Shown piece by piece: positions 51,778 to 59,480 of a DNA stretch of 64,000 bases. The DNA is from Oscillospiraceae bacterium (lineage in GTDB: Bacteria; Bacillota_A; Clostridia; Oscillospirales; Oscillospiraceae). A program made the position numbers and the translations under genes. Under the pieces are notes generated by a model that worked only from the letters and a program-made list of their open reading frames with translations, was not told the origin of the DNA and did not search any database. The DNA is taken from assembly GCA_021771675.1 (NCBI GenBank), contig JAETOP010000001.1:62001-126000 (forward strand), given 5' to 3'. Position 1 is the first letter of the stretch. Every line of letters starts with the position of its first letter.

Positions 51778-51912
51778 ATGGCTATGTACTCTATGCGTTA
51801 TGTTCGTGGACACGTGATGGTATACGATCAAAATGGAAAATTTCTGTTCTCTGCGGATAATGAACGGGAAGCCAGAGAGGAATTGGAAGAATATGAGGAA
51901 TCTGCGGCTTGA
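51778..51912 (+). CDS. Conserved-looking 44-residue protein
   Basis: An unrecognised small protein, MAMYSMRYVRGHVMVYDQNG at the N terminus and a strongly acidic helical C terminus (EREAREELEEYEESAA). A TATAAT-type -10 (51747-51752) and an AGGAAAGG ribosome-binding site precede it. Its 3' end overlaps the truA start by 20 bases, which suggests translational coupling. A stem AGCCATCA (51755-51762) with TGATGGCT (51776-51783) covers the start codon, leaving the SD in the loop. The VYDxxGxFLFSAD pattern resembles small proteins I associate with gut Clostridia, but no function is known. Confidence 0.6.
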   Translation: MAMYSMRYVRGHVMVYDQNGKFLFSADNEREAREELEEYEESAA

Positions 51913-52627
51913 GCTTTGCTATGATGGAACCCGCTATCGGGGCTGGCAGCGTCTGCCCGGGGAAAGCAACACCATCCAGGGGAAGCTGGAACAGGCCCTT
52001 GGCAGGATTCTTGGGGAATCCGTAGAAGTCAGCGGCAGCGGACGAACCGATGCCGGCGTCCACGCCCAGGGACAGGTGGCATCCTTCCACTGTGAAAATT
52101 CCATGCCTCCAGAGGAAATCCTTGCGCAGCTGCGCAGGTATCTTCCGGAGGACATCGGCATATATTCCTGTAAGGAAGCGGCGCCCAGATTTCACGCCAG
52201 GCTGAACGCCAAGCGGAAAACCTATTGCTACCGCATTTGGAACAGTGATACCCCCTGCGTTTTTCAGCGGCGCTATGTAGCAATTTTCCCGGAGAAATTG
52301 GATATTGGCGCTATGAGGCAGGCAGGGGCCCTTCTGATCGGAGAGCACGATTTTTCCGCCTTCTGCACCAGAGCAAAGGCAAAGAAATCCACGCTTCGCC
52401 AGATTTATGAATTGTCCGTCCTTCGGGAGGGGGAGGAAATCCGTATTTTTGTCATGGCAGACGGATTCCTCTATAATATGATGCGCATTATTGCGGGTAC
52501 ATTGATTGAAGCGGGCAGGGGAGAGCGGGAGGCTGAAAGCATTCCATCCCTGTTCGGCAGCCAGCGGCAGCAGGCGGGTTTTCTTGCGCCACCCCAGGGC
52601 CTGTGCCTGATGGAGGTAGAATATTGA
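51893..52627 (+). CDS. truA: tRNA pseudouridine(38-40) synthase
   Basis: TruA isomerises uridines 38-40 in the tRNA anticodon stem. The 244-residue protein opens with LRLELCYDGTRYRGWQ, has the catalytic Asp in SGRTDAGVHA (about residue 51), and HDFSAFC and FLYNMMRIIAGTL in the C-terminal half. The ATG at 51893 lies within the preceding small gene; a longer frame starting at 51833 was rejected as it would overlap more deeply without a better site. Confidence 0.95.
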   Translation: MRNLRLELCYDGTRYRGWQRLPGESNTIQGKLEQALGRILGESVEVSGSGRTDAGVHAQGQVASFHCENSMPPEEILAQLRRYLPEDIGIYSCKEAAPRFHARLNAKRKTYCYRIWNSDTPCVFQRRYVAIFPEKLDIGAMRQAGALLIGEHDFSAFCTRAKAKKSTLRQIYELSVLREGEEIRIFVMADGFLYNMMRIIAGTLIEAGRGEREAESIPSLFGSQRQQAGFLAPPQGLCLMEVEY

Positions 52628-52965
52628 ATATCCAGATATATGGAAAAAGCAAATGCTTTGACACCAAAAAGGCGGAGCGCTATTTTAAGGAGCGCCGGGT
52701 CAAATTTCAGTCCATCGACCTGCCTCGTTATGGAATGTCCGGTAAGGAATTCGACAGTGTCTTGCACGCCGTAGGCGGCATTGACAATCTGATCGACTGG
52801 AACGGCAAATCCCAGGAAATCACAAATATGAAATATATGGATGACGCCAGGGCCAAAGAGGACAAGGTCTTTGATGACCCCAGTCTGATGAAAACGCCCA
52901 TCGTCCGCAACGGGAAACAGGCAACCGTCGGATTCTGCCCTGAAATTTGGGCGACCTGGGAATAG
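52624..52965 (+). CDS. ArsC/Spx family protein
   Basis: A 113-residue thioredoxin-like ArsC-family protein. GKSKCFDTKKAERYFKERR shows the single N-terminal cysteine of the family, and MKTPIVRNGKQATVGFCPE is the typical end. It lacks the CxxC of Spx and the Arg set of true arsenate reductases cannot be confirmed, so it is probably a YfgD/Spx-like relative of unknown role. The start is TTG at 52624, seven bases after GGAGG, overlapping the truA stop (TTGA). A terminator follows. Confidence 0.82.
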   Translation: MNIQIYGKSKCFDTKKAERYFKERRVKFQSIDLPRYGMSGKEFDSVLHAVGGIDNLIDWNGKSQEITNMKYMDDARAKEDKVFDDPSLMKTPIVRNGKQATVGFCPEIWATWE

Positions 52966-52985
52966 AGGCTTCATTCTTCTACGAA

Positions 52986-53020
52986 AGCAGTCCCCGGAGG
53001 GGGCTGCTTTTTGTATTTTT
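52986..53020 (+). terminator. Terminator after the ArsC-like gene
   Basis: AGCAGTCCCC (52986-52995) pairs with GGGG(C)TGCT-type sequence to 53008 with one bulge, followed by TTTTTGTATTTTTC. Confidence 0.82.
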
Positions 53021-53023
53021 CTC

Positions 53024-53052
53024 TTGCAGTTTTCGTCAAAAAGTGGTATGCT
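53024..53052 (+). promoter_or_regulatory. Promoter of the alanine symporter operon
   Basis: TTGCAG (53024-53029), 17-base spacer and TATGCT (53047-53052). The -10 lies only 12 bases before the ATG, and AGGAGGG follows it at once, so the leader would be very short or initiation differs. Confidence 0.5.
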
Positions 53053-53064
53053 AGGAGGGCACGC

Positions 53065-54411
53065 ATGACAAACATTCTGGATCGTCTGTATGACTTGCTG
53101 TGGGGCACCCCCATGCTGGTTCTGATTTTCGGCGTCGGTGTCTGGCTGACCATTTGTACCCGCTGTGTACAGATTCGGCTCTTTCCTCAGGCGGTTCGGA
53201 GATTCTTAACCCCCGCCTCCGTCGGAGAAGGCCGGGTTTCCCCTTTTCGTGCCCTGTGTACGGCGCTGGCTGCTACCGTGGGCACCGGGAATATGATTGG
53301 TGTAGCCGGTGCAATCTGCCTGGGCGGGCCGGGAGCTGTGTTCTGGATGCTTGTGTTTGCGTTTTTCGGTATGGCGGTGAAATACGCCGAAGCCGCTCTG
53401 GCTGTCCGGTTCCGGGAAACGGTGGATGGGGAAGTGGTGGGCGGAACCATGTACATGATTCGTTCTCACCTGCCAAAGTATTTTCTGCCCATGGCATACC
53501 TGTACAGCGTATGCGGATTTCTGGCAAGCTTCGGTGTGGGAAATTTAACCCAGGTAAATGCCATTGCAACCGGCGTTCAGGAGATTGCTCCCGAGCTCCC
53601 GGCCATTGCCATCGGTGTGCTTCTGACCATTCTGGTTGGACTTGCCTTTTTGAAGGGAGCGGACTCCATTGGGCAGATTGCGGAGAAGCTGATTCCCTTT
53701 GCGGCCAGCATTTACGTTCTTCTCTGCGTCCTGTTTTTGATCATCAAGGCACCCCTTCTTCCGACGGCTGTTAAAAGCATTGTAAATGGTGCTTTTGCAC
53801 CGAGAGCTGTCACCGGCGGGCTGATTGGTTCCGCAATGAAGGCGGTGCAGACGGGGTGCAGCAGGGGCGTTTTCACCCACGAAGCGGGAATGGGCACTGC
53901 ATCCATTGCCCACGCTGGAGCAGATGTGGCTCACCCTGCTGAGCAGGGGATGATGGGCCTTTTGGAGGTTTTTCTGGACACCTTTGTCATCTGCACCCTT
54001 ACGGCTCTGGTGATTCTTTGCAGCGGCGTCAGCGTTCCTTACGGAGTGGATTCCGGTGGAAATCTAACCGTGGCCGCTTTTTCCTCGGTTTATGGGCGGC
54101 TTGGAAAGCTGATTGTCTGTGTTTTTTTAATTTGCTTTGCCTATGCTACCATTCTGGGGTGGAGCTTCTACGGGCTCCGGTGTACCCAGTTTCTCTTTGG
54201 CAAGAAAGCTGCTCCATTCTTTTTCATCCTGCAAACAGGCATTGTCATTTTTGGCACTGTCTTAAATACCCCTCAGGTCTGGCGAATGGCAGAAATCCTC
54301 AACGGACTTATGGCCATCCCCAATCTTCTGACGCTGATCATCCTTAGCCCGGAGTTGCGATCCCTGACCCTTTCCTATCGCCCCGGAGTATCCATTCACA
54401 CTTGGAGGTAA
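53065..54411 (+). CDS. Sodium:alanine (AGCS family) symporter
   Basis: A 448-residue secondary transporter importing alanine or glycine with sodium. About ten or eleven helices are predicted. Family motifs include ALAATVGTGNMIGVAGAI in the first third and FTHEAGMGTASIAHA (about residue 275). GVWLTICTRCVQIRLFP is the usual N-terminal helix end. AGGAGGG precedes the ATG. It is two bases upstream of an aminotransferase gene, so import and transamination of amino acids are probably co-expressed. Confidence 0.92.
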   Translation: MTNILDRLYDLLWGTPMLVLIFGVGVWLTICTRCVQIRLFPQAVRRFLTPASVGEGRVSPFRALCTALAATVGTGNMIGVAGAICLGGPGAVFWMLVFAFFGMAVKYAEAALAVRFRETVDGEVVGGTMYMIRSHLPKYFLPMAYLYSVCGFLASFGVGNLTQVNAIATGVQEIAPELPAIAIGVLLTILVGLAFLKGADSIGQIAEKLIPFAASIYVLLCVLFLIIKAPLLPTAVKSIVNGAFAPRAVTGGLIGSAMKAVQTGCSRGVFTHEAGMGTASIAHAGADVAHPAEQGMMGLLEVFLDTFVICTLTALVILCSGVSVPYGVDSGGNLTVAAFSSVYGRLGKLIVCVFLICFAYATILGWSFYGLRCTQFLFGKKAAPFFFILQTGIVIFGTVLNTPQVWRMAEILNGLMAIPNLLTLIILSPELRSLTLSYRPGVSIHTWR

Positions 54412-54413
54412 TT

Positions 54414-55640
54414 ATGCAAATTTCCATCAATGCCAACCGCTGTGAGCCCTCTCCCATGCGGAAATTCCATCCACTGGCGGTGGAAGCGGAGAAAAAAGGC
54501 AAGAAAATCTATCATTTGAACATCGGTCAGCCCGACTTGCCTACCCCCGCTGCTTACTACGAGACCATCCGTAATTTTGATAAGACGACTCTTGCCTATG
54601 ACGCTTCTCCTGGAAACCCGGTGCTGATTGACGCAATCCGCAAATACTACGCAGGGCTGGGGGTCACTCTGGAGTCCAATGATGTGCTCATCACCACCGG
54701 TGGCAGCGAGGCGCTGCTGCTGACCTGCCTGAGCATCCTTGATCCCTACACCGAAGTCATCATTCCGGAGCCATATTACCCCAACTATACCACCTTTGTC
54801 CATGCTGCCGGAGGCGTTATACGCGCTCTGCCCACCAATCCCTGGGAAGGGTATCGCTACGCCCAGCGGGAGCGGATTGAAAGCCAGATTACCCGCAATA
54901 CCCGGGCAATTCTCATCACCAATCCCGGCAATCCCACCGGCGTGGTGCTGGATCAGGACGAAATGCGGATGATTGCGGACATTGCCAAGGAGCACGACCT
55001 GTTCCTGATCTGCGATGAGGTCTACCGGGAATTCTGCTATGATGACAGGTTTGGCGTCCCCACCATGGCCCGGTTTGACGACATTCATGACAACCTGGTT
55101 ATTATTGACTCCGTCTCCAAGCGTTTCTCCGCCTGCGGCGCCCGGGTGGGAGCAGTTATTACCAAGAATAAGGAATTGCAGCAGGCCATCCTGAAATTCT
55201 GCCAGTCCCGTCTGTCTGTGGCAACCATCGATCAGCAGGGCGCTGCCGCCATGTACTCTGTGGGGACAGAGTTCTTTCAGAAGAGCAAAGAGGAATACCG
55301 CCGCCGTCGGGATACTGTTGTTGCGGGTCTTCGCCAGATTCCCGGCGTGGTGGTTGAGGAGCCCATGGGAGCTTTCTATGTGATGGCCAGCCTGCCGGTG
55401 GACGATTCCGACAAATTCCAAAGATGGCTTTTGGAGGAATTCAGCGACCAGGGGGATACCGTAATGTTCGCTCCCGGCGCTCCCTTCTACGAAACCCCCG
55501 GCAAGGGCATCAATGAAGTTCGTATCGCCTATGTGCTGAAGCAGCAGGATTTGGAGCGTGCCATGGAGGTGCTGGCCGCCGGCATCGCCGCCTATCAGAA
55601 AGAGGTAATGAAAGTCACCAGTCCCAGCGTGACAGACTGA
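54414..55640 (+). CDS. Class I/II PLP-dependent aminotransferase
   Basis: A 408-residue fold-type I aminotransferase. HLNIGQPDLPTP is the N-terminal substrate region, LITNPGNPTG (Asn for PLP), CDEVYREF (Asp for PLP nitrogen), and SVSKRFSACGARVGA with the Schiff-base Lys (about 240). An Arg near IRNEVR-type IAYVLKQ end is expected to bind the carboxylate (NEVRIAYV). The link to the AGCS symporter suggests alanine or a similar amino acid, but specificity cannot be read. TTGGAGG precedes the ATG. Confidence 0.92.
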   Translation: MQISINANRCEPSPMRKFHPLAVEAEKKGKKIYHLNIGQPDLPTPAAYYETIRNFDKTTLAYDASPGNPVLIDAIRKYYAGLGVTLESNDVLITTGGSEALLLTCLSILDPYTEVIIPEPYYPNYTTFVHAAGGVIRALPTNPWEGYRYAQRERIESQITRNTRAILITNPGNPTGVVLDQDEMRMIADIAKEHDLFLICDEVYREFCYDDRFGVPTMARFDDIHDNLVIIDSVSKRFSACGARVGAVITKNKELQQAILKFCQSRLSVATIDQQGAAAMYSVGTEFFQKSKEEYRRRRDTVVAGLRQIPGVVVEEPMGAFYVMASLPVDDSDKFQRWLLEEFSDQGDTVMFAPGAPFYETPGKGINEVRIAYVLKQQDLERAMEVLAAGIAAYQKEVMKVTSPSVTD

Positions 55641-55654
55641 CGCCTACATAACAC

Positions 55655-55689
55655 TGTATCCCCCGGGAAACTGATTTCCGGGGGATACA
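55655..55689 (+). terminator. Hairpin after the aminotransferase gene
   Basis: A perfect 12-bp stem TGTATCCCCCGG (55655-55666) with CCGGGGGATACA (55678-55689), inner stem extended by GAAA/TTTC. There is no T-run, so termination may be weak. Confidence 0.6.
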
Positions 55690-55735
55690 ATGGATTTAGG
55701 AATATATTCTACGATTACAGAAAGGGTGGTTTTTT

Positions 55736-55774
55736 ATGAAGATTAATCGTGTATGGAGGGTTCACGCTTCCTAA
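55736..55774 (+). CDS. Leader peptide MKINRVWRVHAS with attenuator hairpins
   Basis: A 12-codon frame with an AAAGGGTGG ribosome-binding site lies 29 bases before the tandem-GNAT start. GGAGGGTT (55755-55762) inside it pairs with AACCCTCC (55773-55780), which overlaps its stop. CCTCC (55776-55780) can instead pair with GGAGG (55792-55796), the SD of the GNAT gene. The two pairings exclude each other, the layout of translational attenuation. Alternatively it is a chance frame. Confidence 0.45.
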   Translation: MKINRVWRVHAS

Positions 55775-55803
55775 CCCTCCGAAACTATTTTGGAGGAAAC
55801 ACA

Positions 55804-56778
55804 ATGGAAAACAGACTCACATTTACCCAGCTTACATCAGACAATGAACAGCTGTGCGGCAAATTCAGGCTGCTCATGCGTTCCTACATCAAGGAGCTTA
55901 ACGAGCATTCCGGTCGCCCGCTCCCAGAGGAATTTCAGGAGAAATGGATCAACAGCATCATTGCAATGCAAGGCCCATCGGATCGACATCTGGAGCTTTG
56001 CTATGCCGATGGAATGCTGGTTGGCTTCCTCTATGGGAAGATTGACCACAAGGATCACAAAGGCTTTATAAAGCCCGGATACGGCTACATCATGGAATTC
56101 TATGTGCAGCCGGAGTTCCGCCGCAGAGGATTTGGAAAAGTGATGTTCCGCCGATTGGAAAATCAGTTCCAAAACGACGGAGCAAAGATGATGTATCTGA
56201 CACCGGACGCCGTAACCGGAGTTCCTTTCTGGACAGCAATGGGCTTTCACCGAACCGGTGAATACTCCCCGGAAAATGGAATGGAAATCTACGAAAAGGC
56301 TTTGCGGCGTGATTCTGTCGATGGCTGGAAGCTAAAAACGATGAACAAAGCAGCCGCTATGAAAATTTCCAATTGGGAATATGAAAAGCCCTACGATGTT
56401 TACAGCTTCAAAGGTCATTCCGATGATTATCTGCTGGATGAATCCATTTGGGGGACAGAGCAGTTCTGCCTAATGGACGGTGATGTTGTCGTTGCCCAGG
56501 TCGCTTGCCAATTTGAAGGCGATGATTTATGGGTTGGTTGATCGCTGGATCCGAAAATAGTCGGAAAAGGCAATGGTGGAGCGTTCGTCCGAAAATGTGT
56601 AGAGGAAATTCGGAAAACCAAACATCACACTGGACGCATTCTTCTTCGAGTTGCCGCATGGAACCGGCGGGCGATCAGAGCCTATCAAAAAGCCGGGTTT
56701 ACTTATCTGGAAACCATTCAGGACGAGATTGCATACTCGAACAAACAAGAGGATTTCTGGGTAATGGAACTTTATTGA
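55804..56778 (+). pseudogene. Tandem GNAT acetyltransferase with in-frame UGA at codon 246
   Basis: The frame encodes two GNAT domains over 324 residues but is cut by TGA at 56539-56541. Domain 1 (about 1-165) has EFYVQPEFRRRGFGKVMF. Domain 2 (about 185-324) would read DDLWVG, then TGA, then SLDPKIVGKGNGGAFV and RVAAWNRRAIRAYQKAGF, with no frame change. The stop sits where Trp (TGG) would be expected. So the gene is either inactivated for its second domain by a nonsense change, mis-sequenced, or read through. Ending at the TGA would give a 245-residue protein with one full domain. TGGAGGAAACACA precedes the ATG. Confidence 0.75.
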
Positions 56779-56816
56779 GACCTCTTGACTCTGTGTGACA
56801 CCACAACCTAATTCTA

Positions 56817-56863
56817 TTCAAACAGAAAAACGAAGCGTTTTCCGCTTCGTTTTTCTGTTTGAA
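56817..56863. terminator. Bidirectional terminator, 21-bp perfect stem
   Basis: A perfect 21-bp inverted repeat (56817-56837 with 56843-56863, loop TTTTC) with A-rich and T-rich arms lies between the convergent GNAT and TSCPD genes. Confidence 0.9.
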
Positions 56864-56912
56864 TGGGCTATTTATAAAAGTCTAAAGTGCTCTGTATAAA
56901 AGCACAATATGA

Positions 56913-57158
56913 TCAGGCCAGCGCCTCTTTCAGCGCCTTGGCCAGCTGGTCGGGACAGGAGGTGGACTTCATGCCGCATTTGGTTCCTTCCAAGCGGGCA
57001 ATCACGTCCTCTGCCTTCATACCCTCTACCAAAAGACCGATGCCCTTCAGGTTGCCGTTGCACCCACCAAGGAACTGGACATTCTTAACAATTCCATCTT
57101 CAATATCGAAGAAAATTTTCTGGGAGCAGGTGCCCTTTGTCTTGTATTCGTATTGCAT
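56913..57158 (-). CDS. TSCPD domain protein (TIGR03905-type)
   Basis: An 81-residue TSCPD protein. The name motif is seen as KSTSCPDQLAKAL near the C terminus, with CSQKIFFDIEDG and GGCNGNLKG in front; the cysteines probably bind a metal. The domain also occurs at the C terminus of class II ribonucleotide reductases, but the stand-alone form has no known role. It follows the YbaK gene by 19 bases. Confidence 0.9.
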   Translation of the reverse strand: MQYEYKTKGTCSQKIFFDIEDGIVKNVQFLGGCNGNLKGIGLLVEGMKAEDVIARLEGTKCGMKSTSCPDQLAKALKEALA

Positions 57159-57177
57159 TTTTCATAATTCCTTTCTG

Positions 57178-57651
57178 TTAAGCAATAATATCCACAAGCT
57201 CAGCGGAAACCAGCTGAGCCAGCGCTTCCGGATTTAAGATCATCTGATGCCCACGCTCACCGGCGGAGACTGCAATTTCCTCCCACAGGATACAGGTTTC
57301 ATCCAGGTAGGTGGGATACTTCTTTTTCATTCCCACAGGACTGCACCCGCCCCGAATGTAGCCAGTGAGAGGGAGCAGCTCCTTCACGGCAACCAGCTCC
57401 ATGTTTTTGTCCCCGGCGGCTTTAGCGGCTTTTTTCAAATCCAGTTCACAGCAGACCGGGATGCAGAAGACGTTGATTCCAGTGCGTTCCCCCCGAGCAA
57501 CCAATGTTTTGAACACCTGCTCTGCGGGCATGTTCAGCGCTTGCGCAGCATGAATGCCGTTTAAGTCTTTTTCATCAAATTCGTAAAATGCTTCCCGGCA
57601 GGGTATTTTCGCCTGCTCCACCAAACGGACAGCATTGGTTTTTGCGTTCAT
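57178..57651 (-). CDS. ybaK: Cys-tRNA(Pro)/Cys-tRNA(Cys) deacylase YbaK
   Basis: A 157-residue YbaK/EbsC protein that hydrolyses mischarged Cys-tRNA(Pro). KTNAVRLVEQAKIPC begins it, and the family features VFKTLVARG, the conserved ELDLKKAAKAAG lysines and GGCSPVGMKKKYPTYLD are present. The length is typical. AGGTGATTTT precedes the ATG. It is likely in an operon with the TSCPD gene and divergent from the TepA-like gene. Confidence 0.93.
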   Translation of the reverse strand: MNAKTNAVRLVEQAKIPCREAFYEFDEKDLNGIHAAQALNMPAEQVFKTLVARGERTGINVFCIPVCCELDLKKAAKAAGDKNMELVAVKELLPLTGYIRGGCSPVGMKKKYPTYLDETCILWEEIAVSAGERGHQMILNPEALAQLVSAELVDIIA

Positions 57652-57750
57652 AAAATCACCTGGGTTATTATACGACAGAATTATGATACTTTCAAGGGTG
57701 AATATTCCCCGTTTTTTCGGTTACCATATCCTCAAAAAGGAGGTATCCGA

Positions 57751-58470
57751 ATGAATGAGCAAAACAATCCCGAAATGCGCAAGCAGGAACGGGAGCAGAT
57801 TCTTGATCTGGGAACGGATCTGACCCAGTCCGGAGCAAGCAATATCTACACATTGACCATCATCGGCCAGATTGAAGGACACCAAGTGGCACCCGAAAAT
57901 GTGAAAACCACAAAATACGAGCATATTCTGCCGCTTTTGGCTGGGATCGAGGAGAGCAGTGAGATTGACGGGCTGCTGCTCCTTCTCAACACCGTAGGAG
58001 GAGATATTGAAGCAGGGCTTGCAATTGCAGAAATGGTAGCAGGGATGAAAAAGCCTACGGTTTCCCTTGTTCTGGGGGGTGGTCACTCCATCGGAATTCC
58101 ACTGGCCGTATGTACAAAGCGCTCCTTCATCACACCCACAGCCAGTATGACCGTGCATCCAGTCCGGATGACTGGACTGGTGGTTGGGGCCCCTCAAACC
58201 TTCCGTTACTTTCAACGCATCCAGGAGCAAATTACCGACTTTGTTACCGCCAACTCAAAAATCTCCCGGCAATCTTTTGAAGACTATATGATGGCGACCG
58301 GGGAAATGGCAACAGATGTTGGCACCATTTTGTACGGCAAAGAGGCAGTGGCATCGGGGCTGATCGACCGGCTGGGGGGATTAAATGATGCTCTCTCGGC
58401 GCTGCATAAAATGATTGATCGTTCAAAGGGAGATCGCAAGCAAAAAGAGAAAGGAAATCATTCACGTTAA
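57751..58470 (+). CDS. tepA: ClpP-like serine protease, TepA type
   Basis: A 239-residue member of the ClpP/crotonase superfamily, closest in style to the TepA (translocation-enhancing) proteases of Firmicutes. The likely catalytic set is Ser in GGGHSIGIPLA (about 112) and His in ASMTVHPVRMTG (about 131). LLLLLNTVGGDIEAGLAI is the conserved strand with the oxyanion loop. No signal peptide is seen. The charged N and C termini are extra to ClpP. AAAGGAGGT precedes the ATG. Proximity to ftsK and spoIIIA genes is typical of Clostridia. Confidence 0.88.
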   Translation: MNEQNNPEMRKQEREQILDLGTDLTQSGASNIYTLTIIGQIEGHQVAPENVKTTKYEHILPLLAGIEESSEIDGLLLLLNTVGGDIEAGLAIAEMVAGMKKPTVSLVLGGGHSIGIPLAVCTKRSFITPTASMTVHPVRMTGLVVGAPQTFRYFQRIQEQITDFVTANSKISRQSFEDYMMATGEMATDVGTILYGKEAVASGLIDRLGGLNDALSALHKMIDRSKGDRKQKEKGNHSR

Positions 58471-58480
58471 ACAGGGGAGG

Positions 58481-58520
58481 GGAGCGGCATGAGAGGCAAC
58501 TCAATACCGCTCCTGTCTTA
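58481..58520 (+). terminator. Probable terminator of tepA
   Basis: GGAGCGG (58481-58487) pairs with CCGCTCC (58507-58513) across a 19-base loop and is followed by TGTCTTATTT. Confidence 0.5.
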
Positions 58521-58567
58521 TTTATCCGGTATCTCAAGACAATGCGAAAGAATTTTTGAAATAAGGC

Positions 58568-58596
58568 TGGAATTGTTCTCCAGGATGTGATATAAT
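58568..58596 (+). promoter_or_regulatory. Promoter of the uppP-ftsK operon
   Basis: TGGAAT (58568-58573), 17-base spacer and perfect TATAAT (58591-58596), 34 bases before the ATG. Confidence 0.55.
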
Positions 58597-58629
58597 AAAA
58601 TGAAAAATTTTGTAAAGGGGAGGACAGGC

Positions 58630-59466
58630 ATGGAGCTAAATGCCATCGAACACCTGGTCTATGGCTTTGTATCCGGTTTGACAGAGATTCTGCCTGTTTC
58701 TGGGCGAGCCCACAGCGCTCTGCTGTTAAAGATTTTGGGAGCAGATGAAATCAGCACTCTGCCAGTCCTTATGATGCGTATTTCTGTTCTGGCAGCCATT
58801 TATCTGTCCTGCCAGTCGCATTTGGTCAAAATGTCCAGAGCCAGACGGCTGGCCCGGATTCCCAAGAAACGGCGCAAGCGGCCCCTGGACATTTGCAGTC
58901 TGATGGATTCCAGATTCCTGATAACCATGATGCTGCCTGCGATTGCCGTTGTGCTGTTTTATGGTCGGATTTCTCAGGTAAATTTCAGCCTGCTGGCTGT
59001 TGCAGCATTTCTTTTTCTTAATGGAATTATTTTGTACATTCCCCAATTTCTGCCTGGAAGCAATAAGGATGCCCGTTCCCTTTCCAGAGTAGAGGGGCTG
59101 ATAATGGGTTTGGGCGGCGGCATGTCCGTTCTGCCCGGCATGTCGGGCATTGGAGTCTCTGTCTCCATTGGCTCTATCTGCGGTGTTGATCGAAGCTATG
59201 CGCTGAATATGACGCTGATGGCGAGTATGACTTACTTAGCCGGAATGATTGTCTATGACGTACTGGGCCTGATTCAGACTGGCCTGGGGCTGCTCACGTT
59301 CCAGTGGGTGGTAATCTATATTCTTGCGGCGGCTGCCGCCTTCGTCAGCGCTACGCTGGCAATCAGGATTATGCGTGCCCTTGCCACCAACACAGGCTTT
59401 CATCTCTTTTCCTACTACTGCTGGGGTATTGCACTTTTCGCATTTATCCTGAACCTGATGGCATAA
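58630..59466 (+). CDS. Divergent undecaprenyl-diphosphatase (UppP/BacA)-like membrane protein
   Basis: A 278-residue membrane protein with about eight helices, related to UppP, which dephosphorylates undecaprenyl diphosphate. GLTEILPVSGRAHSALL matches the first UppP motif and its His, and VLPGMSGIGVSVSIG matches the second. But the first glutamate of ExxxE is Ser and the key Arg of PGxSRSG is Gly. So phosphatase activity is doubtful or altered. GGGGAGGACAGGC precedes the ATG at 58630. It is 14 bases upstream of ftsK. Confidence 0.82.
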   Translation: MELNAIEHLVYGFVSGLTEILPVSGRAHSALLLKILGADEISTLPVLMMRISVLAAIYLSCQSHLVKMSRARRLARIPKKRRKRPLDICSLMDSRFLITMMLPAIAVVLFYGRISQVNFSLLAVAAFLFLNGIILYIPQFLPGSNKDARSLSRVEGLIMGLGGGMSVLPGMSGIGVSVSIGSICGVDRSYALNMTLMASMTYLAGMIVYDVLGLIQTGLGLLTFQWVVIYILAAAAAFVSATLAIRIMRALATNTGFHLFSYYCWGIALFAFILNLMA

Positions 59467-59480
59467 GGAGAATCTATCAA

